From positions 5,492 through 69,491 of the forward strand of contig JBBKXR010000298.1 in the NCBI GenBank assembly GCA_037969585.1: a DNA stretch of 64,000 nt, written 5' to 3'. Positions 57,864 to 64,000 of the stretch are shown here, one piece after another (positions within the stretch are counted from its first letter, which is position 1; the number at the start of each line of letters is the position of its first letter). Origin of the DNA: JBBKXR01 sp037969585 (GTDB lineage: Bacteria; Verrucomicrobiota; Verrucomicrobiia; Verrucomicrobiales; DEV007). Below the pieces are notes generated by a model. It was not told the origin of the DNA. It did not search any database and saw nothing but the letters and a program-made list of their open reading frames with translations. Both the position numbers and the translations under genes were made by a program.

Positions 57864-60555
57864 AGACGAATTCGTTGAGGTTGAGGATCAATCGACAGGC
57901 GGCTTCGAGTCCGTGCTGATCGACGTAGCCGTTCAGAAGATTGACTTCATCGATGCGAGGTTCGCGTCCGGTGACCAAACTTAATGCCTCGGCGATGGGC
58001 GTTTTCGATTGGCTTACACGCCCGGCAAGCTGCTCGCTCATCGCCACCATGAACGGGTTATTCATCAATGCCAGCGCCTGCAGTGCGGTTGTCGTCTCAT
58101 CGCGCTTAGCGACCATCTGTGACGGATCCGCACAATCGAGCGTGGTCAGGAACGGTTGCGTCTGGCTGCGCGCGATCAGTCGATAAATCGAACGCCGATG
58201 TGATTTGGGATCGTTGGGATCATGGCGGTCGTACCAGTATTTGGGGGTGTGATCGTCCTCGAACTCGAAGTCGTGAAAGCTTGCTCCGCCCACTGAAGGG
58301 TCGAGAACGCCCGCAACCGCCAGCACCGAGTCGCGCAGTTCCTCGGCGCCCAATCGGTGCCGCTTCATCCGCCAGTAGTAGCGATTTCCGGCATCGGTTT
58401 TGGCTTTCTCAGCATCTCCGCTGGAGACTTGCCGATAGGTCGCGCTTGTCACGATTACGCGATGCAGAGCTTTCCACGAACCGCCAAAATCATCGCGAAA
58501 TTTGACCGCCATCCAGTCGAGTAGCTGTGGATGAGTCGGCTCCATGCCCATCCGTCCAAAGTCATTCGGCGAGTCAACAATCCCCCGCCCCATGTGATAC
58601 AGCCAAATGCGGTTGACGATCGTTCGCCACGTCAGCGGATTTTCGGGATCGGCCAGGTAATTTGCCAGCGCCGCCCGGCGTTCGCCTTCGCGGTGATCGG
58701 CTGGCAGCGAAAACTCGGCCTCTACTCCCCGCCACAAAGCTGGAGCCCCCGGCAGCATCTCATCACCCGGCGTACGGATGTCACCACGATGCAGGAGATG
58801 GATCGATCGAGGCTTGCCTTCGGTCGGCATAACTTTCCCCGAAGCCTTGAATTGGCTGGCGATTGCGTAAACGCGTTTACCCTCCGGCAAGGCGTCGAGT
58901 TGCGTCCGCTGGTCAGCGAGTTCGCTGCTGGCCGTGTCGCGCCGCTGACGAATGTCGGGCGTCTCAAGTTTGGCAACGAGAGCGTTCAGTTCGCCGGTTT
59001 TCGCCGCCAGCGAATTTAAGGTTTCGGGATCGCTCGACGTCGAGAATTTGCCATCGATCAGATTGTTGCGCTGCCATCGGCTCGGGGCTTCGATTGAATC
59101 CTTGGCGCTGACGACGACACCATCCGCGGTCGCGATATTTTCGCCTTCCGTACCGGTGATCTGCAACTCGCCGAGTGCCAGCATGTAGTCTTTGCGCCGC
59201 TCGGCAAGCTTGGTGGCGGTGATCCGAATGAAGCGCCCTTTACGGCTCGCGGCGTCGATCACGACCGGTGCGATTCCGGGATTGGCAAAATCGCTGACAC
59301 TGTGGTCAGCCAACATTTCGATGCCTTCGACAAATTTCTCATCGTCCGAAATCTCCACCCGAAAGCGACGCGGAAATCCGAATCCAGCACCGATGTCGTT
59401 GTAGTTATCGTGCGCGCCGATCAAGCGGACCTCGCCGAGCGCCTGCGATTTACCAAAGTCAATCTGCACCCACTTTATATCGTCTGCCCTCGGACTGATG
59501 GCGCTGTGATAACCATGCTCCGGAACCGTCTTCAGTTGTTCCTCGGACCTCGACTTCAGTTCCGCCACCTGCTCGCGCAGGGCCTTGAGCTTTTCACCAC
59601 CCGCTGCCGCCAATTCAGTTTCGATCTGTTTCAATCCGGCACTTATCGATCCGATCGATTTCTCCAAAGTCAGTCGCTCGGTCTCGATCTTCGGGTCGAG
59701 ATCGTAAACTCGATCGAAGCGGTCAACGGCTGCAAACAGCGTGTGCAGCCGGTAGTAGTCGACCATGCTGATCGGATCGCCCTTGTGATCGTGACACTGC
59801 GCGCACTGCACCGTGGTGCTCATGAAGGTGTTGAATACCGCGCTGACCATGTCATCGCGGTCCATGTGCTTAGCGATGCGTCCGTCGACTTTGGCTTCGC
59901 CGACTTCGGTATGGGCAATGAAGTCCCAAGGACCCGCCGCGACAAACCCGAGCGCGACGATGCCATCCGGCTCACCTGGCCAGATTGCGTCACCGGCGAC
60001 CTGTTCGCGCACGAAGCGAGCGTAGGGCTTGTCCTCGTTCAGACTGCGAATCACATAGTCGCGGTACGGCCAGGCGTTGAAGCGCGCCTTGTCCTTGTCG
60101 TAGCCGTGTGTCTCTCCGTAGCGGGCGACGTCGAGCCAGTGCCGCGCCCAATGTTCACCGTATTGTGGCGAGGCCAGTAGGCGATCAACGAGTCCAACAT
60201 AGGCATCGTCGGCATCGATCTCTGAAGCCGCGAGAAAAATGCTGATCTCGTCCTGCGTCGGCGGCAGTCCGGTCAGGTCGTAACTGAGTCGTCGAATCAA
60301 CACACGCGGCGACGCCGCAGACGACGGGCTGATTTTTTGCTCCTTGAGCTTCGCCAGCACAAATCGATCTATCTCGTTTCGGCACCAGTCGTCGGCCGGA
60401 GGAAGTGTCGGCAGTTCGATCGGCCTCAGCGACCACCAGTCGAGATCTTCGGCGGACTTCCGCTCACCCTCAGCCGCCGACGAAAACGTGAGCAGCCCCA
60501 CGCACCCAAGCATGATGGCGATCGAGAACCGTAGATGAACGCCTGCCATTTTCAC
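57853..60555 (-). CDS. DUF1549/DUF1553 protein with coiled coil and F5/8-type C insertion
   Basis: A 900-residue exported protein (signal 1-28). Order: DUF1549 (about 55-265), including LIRRLSYDLTGLPPT and a heme-like C251-AQ-C254-H255, then a predicted coiled coil (about 290-345), then a discoidin-like beta-sandwich (about 355-465; VQIDFGKSQALGEVRLIGAHDN, RFIRITATKL). DUF1553 (about 610-890) shows NPLTWRTIVNRIWLYHMGRGIVDSPNDFGRMG and ALQALALMNNPFMV. The inserted domain suggests carbohydrate binding. It overlaps the cytochrome c gene by ATGA and DUF1501 by 11 nt. Unlike common PSD1 versions, the cytochrome c is a separate gene. Confidence 0.92.
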   Translation of the reverse strand: MKMAGVHLRFSIAIMLGCVGLLTFSSAAEGERKSAEDLDWWSLRPIELPTLPPADDWCRNEIDRFVLAKLKEQKISPSSAASPRVLIRRLSYDLTGLPPTQDEISIFLAASEIDADDAYVGLVDRLLASPQYGEHWARHWLDVARYGETHGYDKDKARFNAWPYRDYVIRSLNEDKPYARFVREQVAGDAIWPGEPDGIVALGFVAAGPWDFIAHTEVGEAKVDGRIAKHMDRDDMVSAVFNTFMSTTVQCAQCHDHKGDPISMVDYYRLHTLFAAVDRFDRVYDLDPKIETERLTLEKSIGSISAGLKQIETELAAAGGEKLKALREQVAELKSRSEEQLKTVPEHGYHSAISPRADDIKWVQIDFGKSQALGEVRLIGAHDNYNDIGAGFGFPRRFRVEISDDEKFVEGIEMLADHSVSDFANPGIAPVVIDAASRKGRFIRITATKLAERRKDYMLALGELQITGTEGENIATADGVVVSAKDSIEAPSRWQRNNLIDGKFSTSSDPETLNSLAAKTGELNALVAKLETPDIRQRRDTASSELADQRTQLDALPEGKRVYAIASQFKASGKVMPTEGKPRSIHLLHRGDIRTPGDEMLPGAPALWRGVEAEFSLPADHREGERRAALANYLADPENPLTWRTIVNRIWLYHMGRGIVDSPNDFGRMGMEPTHPQLLDWMAVKFRDDFGGSWKALHRVIVTSATYRQVSSGDAEKAKTDAGNRYYWRMKRHRLGAEELRDSVLAVAGVLDPSVGGASFHDFEFEDDHTPKYWYDRHDPNDPKSHRRSIYRLIARSQTQPFLTTLDCADPSQMVAKRDETTTALQALALMNNPFMVAMSEQLAGRVSQSKTPIAEALSLVTGREPRIDEVNLLNGYVDQHGLEAACRLILNLNEFVYVD

Positions 60556-61253
60556 TTCACCATAGCGCCCAGCCGACGCGCCTCAGCCTGGCTTTCATCG
60601 GACAAACTCGCCAGCGGATACGGAACCTTCCGACCGTCCTTCAGTTCGAGCAAAACCTTGTCGCCTTCCAGCCCGAGAAACGTTGCCGTAATCACGACGC
60701 CTTCCTTGTTAGTCCACTGCTGCGGCTTGAGCTTCTCCACCGACATCGCCTCGGGATGCGCTGCGGTATCCGGATCGCTACCGAAACTATCGGTGACCAT
60801 GACGCCGTCCTTGAACTTGATAAAATCCTCCGGCTTGTAATCATCGGGCCCCTGCTCACCTTTCTCCCGGTTTACGCTGGCACCTTCGTGAATCCAGTTG
60901 GCGACCTTCATCACTTCGTCCGGCGTTAGCGGTTTGCCCTTCCCTTCCGGCGGCATCGCCTCTTTGGCGTCGTGGGGACGCGTCACGGTGACGAACAAAT
61001 AACTGGCATCCCAATTGCCGGGAACCACGACATCGTTTTTGGCAAAGCGGCCGCGGAAATGTTCAGGGTCGTCGAGGCGCAGCCCACCTTTGACTTTCTC
61101 CGCGTCGGCGCTGTGGCAATCGAAGCATTTCTTCTCGAAGATCGGCATGATATCACGCTCGTAGTCGAGGGCGTGCGCTGCCGCGTCGACGAAGGTGAAT
61201 CCGCCGATAAGCCAAAGTGGAAAAATGCTACCGCAACCGCGCCGCTTCATCAT
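60552..61253 (-). CDS. Planctomycete-type cytochrome c with C-terminal SHD1-like domain
   Basis: A 233-residue exported protein. A signal (to about residue 28) precedes a cytochrome c domain with C43-FD-C46-H47 (IMPIFEKKCFDCHS) and the family block GGLRLDDPEHF, with AMPPEGKGKPLT providing the methionine ligand. The C-terminal about 55 residues (WTNKEGVVITATFLGLEGDKVLLELKDGRKVPYPLASLS) match the SHD1-like domain found in PVC proteins. Its stop overlaps the DUF1549/DUF1553 start, which separates by gene what is often a single PSD1 fusion. It probably transfers electrons to or from the downstream partner. Confidence 0.88.
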   Translation of the reverse strand: MMKRRGCGSIFPLWLIGGFTFVDAAAHALDYERDIMPIFEKKCFDCHSADAEKVKGGLRLDDPEHFRGRFAKNDVVVPGNWDASYLFVTVTRPHDAKEAMPPEGKGKPLTPDEVMKVANWIHEGASVNREKGEQGPDDYKPEDFIKFKDGVMVTDSFGSDPDTAAHPEAMSVEKLKPQQWTNKEGVVITATFLGLEGDKVLLELKDGRKVPYPLASLSDESQAEARRLGAMVK

Positions 61254-61346
61254 CCAAAGATAGAAACATCACCCTCGGTAGTAAAGAACGCGCATACGGC
61301 GCACTTGAGGTTGGAATCGCTGGAGAATTCTTTAAAAGTTCCTTCC

Positions 61347-62129
61347 ATGAGTCTGTTCGATCGTTTTTCACTCGCCGGCAAACGCCTGTTCATCACCGGC
61401 GGTAGCCGCGGGCTAGGTCGCGAAATGGCCTTGGCCATTGCCGAAGCGGGAGCGGATGGCATTCTCGTCGGACGCGATCTGGACAGCCTCGAAGCCACTG
61501 CCGAAGCGTATCGGGAATTCGGGCGCGAGGCGGTGACCCTGCAAGCTGACATCGGCGACCCCCAACAATGCGAAGCTGCCTGCCATCAGGCGCTCGACCA
61601 GCACGGGCCGATCGATATTTTGATCAACAACGTCGGCGGCCGACTCGTCAATGTTCCCGTCGAAGAGCAATCGCTCGAAGATTGGCAAAAGATCATCGAT
61701 CTCAACGTCACCAGCACGTTCCTGTGCACCAAGCTGATCGGCGGCGCGATGATCAAACGAGGCGAGGGCGGTCGAGTGATCAATGTCGCATCGATCTCGG
61801 CGATGATCGCCAATCGCGGCATCGGCGGCCGCAGTTACGAAACCTCGAAGGCCGCCGTACTGCAGTTTACCCGGGCGACCGCCGCCGACTGGGCGCCGCA
61901 CGGGGTAACCGTGAACGCGATTTGTCCCGGTGGATTTTTTACCGAACCGAATCAGCGCTGGGCAAAAGAAAACCCTGAGGTCATCGCCGACTTCGAAAAG
62001 CAAATCCCGATGGGTGCCTTCGGTCAGCCTGAGGACCTCGGACCACTGGCCGTTTATCTGGCCAGCGATGCCTCACGCTACATGACCGGCGCCGCACTGG
62101 TCATCGACGGCGGATACACGCTCTGGTAG
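61347..62129 (+). CDS. SDR-family oxidoreductase (gluconate 5-dehydrogenase-like)
   Basis: A 260-residue classical short-chain dehydrogenase. The cofactor motif TGGSRGLG, the NNVGG block, the catalytic Ser before GRSYETSKAAV (Y-x-x-x-K) and the C-terminal YMTGAALVIDGGYTLW are all present. Residues after the first strand (VGRDLDSLEA) suggest NADP preference. ATG 61347 was chosen because it begins the SDR fold; the frame runs open upstream into the divergent cytochrome c gene and is spurious. Similar enzymes reduce keto-sugar acids. The next gene is a transporter 80 nt away. Confidence 0.92.
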   Translation: MSLFDRFSLAGKRLFITGGSRGLGREMALAIAEAGADGILVGRDLDSLEATAEAYREFGREAVTLQADIGDPQQCEAACHQALDQHGPIDILINNVGGRLVNVPVEEQSLEDWQKIIDLNVTSTFLCTKLIGGAMIKRGEGGRVINVASISAMIANRGIGGRSYETSKAAVLQFTRATAADWAPHGVTVNAICPGGFFTEPNQRWAKENPEVIADFEKQIPMGAFGQPEDLGPLAVYLASDASRYMTGAALVIDGGYTLW

Positions 62130-62209
62130 CCGCGCAAGCCGCAATGCCGTAGGCCGGACGATGGTTGCACCCGAGCACCACTTCTGCTTGGATCAGCGCC
62201 TACCTCTCC

Positions 62210-63502
62210 ATGGCATCGACAAACACTCATACCGAACCACGATCGAAATTCGATCGATCCGAGTGCGGCGTGCTCTGGGTGCTGTGGCTGACCTACGGTT
62301 CGTTCTATTTTTGCCGGACAAATATCTCCGCGGCGATTCCCGGGATCGAAGATGAATTCGGTTTCACTTATACCCAAATCGGCCTGGTCCTCGGTGCCCT
62401 CAAGTTGGCCTACGGCATTGGCCAATTGATCAACGGCCAGCTCGCTGAGAAAATATCGGCGCGCAAACTGCTCGCCATCGGCATGCTGGGTTCAGCCGTG
62501 CTGAACGTGCTGTTCGGCATGGGCGCAGCCTTGTATTTCCTAATTTTTGTCTGGGCCTGCAATGGATACTTTCAGGCGCTCGGTTGGACGCCAACCATGC
62601 GTGTTGCCGCCAACTGGTTTCCGGTGGAAAAACGCGGACGAGCCGTCGGCGTCATCGGCACTGGCTATCAGGTTACCGCCGCCCTGACTTATGTTATCGC
62701 CGGATTCTCGGTACAGTGGCTCGGCTGGCGGGGAGCGTTTTACGTGCCGGCTGGAGTTTTCGCTTTGTGCTGTATCCACATGCTGATTTTCCTCAAGGAA
62801 ATGCCCGATGATCAATCTGCGAGGCTGGATTCAGAGGCCGAACCTTCGCCTAAAAAGGTGGGCAACGGCAAGAGTGTCTCGCAAAACATATGGCTGACCG
62901 TCAGCAATCCCTGGCTTTGGTTTCTGGCCGTGTCGCTCGGCTTGCTCAACGCCTGTCGCTACGGTTTCCTCGACTGGGGGCTCGCGCATTTGATTGAAGT
63001 TCAGGGAGGTTCGATCGGAGGGTCTGCGCTCAAATACGCCGTGCTCCCCGTCGGCGGAATCGCCGGCGCCTTTCTTTCCGGATGGGTGACTGACCGCTGC
63101 TTCGGTGGCCGGGCCGCGCCGGCGATCGTCGTGCTGTTGCTCGCGCTCGGCGTCCTGACATTGATCTATTCAAAAGTCGTCGTCGCCGGAGGCAGCGTCG
63201 TGCTTCCGGTCGTTCTTCTAGTGATGATTGGCTTTTGCATTTACGGACCGCAAGTACTGCTGGTCGGAACCGCTCCGATGGATCTAGCGCGCGGAGGTGC
63301 CGCCGCCGCAGCGGTTGGCTTCGTCAATTTTATGGGCTACATGGGAGCTTTCGCGGGTGACTCGGTCACCGGACGTATCGTCGATACTCACAGCTGGCAA
63401 ACCGGCCTGCAATTTTGGGCCGCCTGCGCGTTCGGCGCGGCAATCATCAGCGCCTTCCTGTGGAATCGGCGCGACGGAGAAAATATTATATCAACAACAT
63501 GA
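62210..63502 (+). CDS. MFS transporter, organophosphate/GlpT-like family
   Basis: A 430-residue membrane protein with 12 helices. TYGSFYFCRTNISAAIPGIEDEFGFT and the second-helix region LGALKLAYGIGQLINGQLAEKISARKLLAIGMLGSAVLNVLFG follow the glycerol-3-phosphate/organophosphate:phosphate antiporter pattern. GYFQALGWTPTMRVAANWF is equally typical. An Arg in the YFCRTN motif is the expected phosphate-binding residue. ATG 62210 is preferred over a TTG at 62165. The ATGA overlap with the nucleotidyltransferase gene indicates coupling, so the imported compound may be the substrate of that enzyme. Confidence 0.88.
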   Translation: MASTNTHTEPRSKFDRSECGVLWVLWLTYGSFYFCRTNISAAIPGIEDEFGFTYTQIGLVLGALKLAYGIGQLINGQLAEKISARKLLAIGMLGSAVLNVLFGMGAALYFLIFVWACNGYFQALGWTPTMRVAANWFPVEKRGRAVGVIGTGYQVTAALTYVIAGFSVQWLGWRGAFYVPAGVFALCCIHMLIFLKEMPDDQSARLDSEAEPSPKKVGNGKSVSQNIWLTVSNPWLWFLAVSLGLLNACRYGFLDWGLAHLIEVQGGSIGGSALKYAVLPVGGIAGAFLSGWVTDRCFGGRAAPAIVVLLLALGVLTLIYSKVVVAGGSVVLPVVLLVMIGFCIYGPQVLLVGTAPMDLARGGAAAAAVGFVNFMGYMGAFAGDSVTGRIVDTHSWQTGLQFWAACAFGAAIISAFLWNRRDGENIISTT

Positions 63503-64000
63503 GAGCTATTATCATAGGCGCAGGCCGCGGCAGTCGGCTGATGCCAACCACAGAAAACGAACCCAAGTGCTTCGCCAGGGTTCAGGACAAGCGAATCCTC
63601 GACTGGAATCTCGAAGCCATCGCCGCCAACGGCATCGATGACATTTGCTTCATCGGTGGTTACCTGATCGATGTGGTTCGCGAGAACTATCCGGAGTTCA
63701 CCTATCGGCACAACGACGACTGGCCGAACAACAACATCCTCGCCTCCCTGATGTATGCCGAAGACTTGATGGACGAGCCATTTCTCTGTTGCTACTCCGA
63801 CACGCTCTACTCGGCAAATCTCATCGCCGGGATTGCCGCGAGCGAGCACGACATCACGGTTTCGGTCGATACCGGATGGGCGGAGCGCTATAAAGATCGC
63901 ACCGAACATCCGGCCGACGACGCAGAAAAGATCACCTCCGAAAACGGCGTCGTCACCCGTATTCACCGCGCCATCGATACTGACGCTGCCTGGGGCGAAT
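63499..64000 (+). CDS. Nucleotidyltransferase (phosphocholine cytidylyltransferase/LicC-like), 3' end outside window
   Basis: The visible 167 residues begin MRAIIIGAGRGSRLMPTT with ENEPKCF, the G-x-G-x-G-x-R-L-x-P and x-P-K motif of NTP:sugar-phosphate and phosphocholine cytidylyl transferases. The segment WPNNNILASLMYAEDL is like the N-N-x-x-S-L region of LicC-type enzymes, followed by the metal-binding CYSDTLY. The gene overlaps the transporter stop (ATGA). Coupling to a GlpT-like importer suggests activation of a phospho-alcohol or phospho-sugar for glycan or lipid decoration. The reaction cannot be fixed because the C-terminus is missing. Confidence 0.82.
   Translation, partial: MRAIIIGAGRGSRLMPTTENEPKCFARVQDKRILDWNLEAIAANGIDDICFIGGYLIDVVRENYPEFTYRHNDDWPNNNILASLMYAEDLMDEPFLCCYSDTLYSANLIAGIAASEHDITVSVDTGWAERYKDRTEHPADDAEKITSENGVVTRIHRAIDTDAAWGE

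Noticed and set aside
60972..61346. N-terminal extension of the SDR dehydrogenase frame
   Set aside because: It runs antisense through the cytochrome c gene; the SDR fold begins at the ATG at 61347.

Overview
The window is about 57% GC by eye and densely coded, with no rRNA, tRNA, CRISPR array or recognisable transposase. Gene content points to a free-living, probably aquatic member of the PVC superphylum, most likely Verrucomicrobiota, with Planctomycetota as the alternative. The signs are sulfatases, a DUF1501 protein next to a DUF1549/DUF1553 cytochrome-like protein, planctomycete-type cytochrome c domains, several Gfo/Idh/MocA oxidoreductases, a DUF1080 protein and many Tat-type 'RRDFL' leaders. 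Most start codons lack a Shine-Dalgarno sequence, and GTG or TTG starts are common.

Layout. 1-3.3 kb (+): a translationally coupled set of a glycosyltransferase-associated domain (cut by the window edge), a GH130 enzyme and a GT4 glycosyltransferase. 3.4-10.2 kb (-): DUF3597, an exported TldD with its TldE partner, a MarR regulator, a methyltransferase and an unusual SGNH/EF-hand/deiodinase-like fusion. 10.4-16.2 kb: an HTTM membrane protein, a secreted DUF6263-like protein, a four-EF-hand protein, a GT-C glycosyltransferase and a lipoprotein. 16.3-26.1 kb (-): pstS-pstC-pstA-pstB, then a TolC-like protein and a histidine kinase/response regulator pair. PstC carries a very large extracytoplasmic insertion, and pstS and pstC share a candidate operator.

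26.3-34.2 kb: a 2-oxoglutarate dioxygenase, a DapA-family lyase and an alpha-ketoglutarate semialdehyde dehydrogenase (probably a catabolic branch ending in 2-oxoglutarate), a Tat-exported sugar isomerase-like protein, a periplasmic glutathione peroxidase and a metallo-hydrolase. 34.3-51 kb: a catabolic and scavenging region with a dimethylformamidase-like protein, three Gfo/Idh/MocA dehydrogenases, two transporters, two coupled sulfatases, a metallophosphoesterase, a PhoD-type phosphatase and a DUF1080 protein. 51.3-61.3 kb (-): a cytochrome c/copper monooxygenase coupled to an RND exporter, an exported lactonase-fold protein, and a coupled cytochrome c-SHD1, DUF1549/DUF1553, DUF1501 set. 61.3-64 kb (+): an SDR dehydrogenase, a GlpT-like transporter and the start of a nucleotidyltransferase.

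The least explained signal is in the intergenic DNA. There are two diverged copies of a ~265 bp multi-hairpin element with compensatory changes in one stem, a ~200 bp element with 21-nt inverted arms, several 80-200 bp palindromic elements that share sequence words, and short 7- and 9-nt tandem repeats placed just before start codons or after stop codons. Best protein leads are the three-domain SGNH/EF-hand/deiodinase-like fusion, the PstC insertion, and the copper monooxygenase coupled to an RND exporter.
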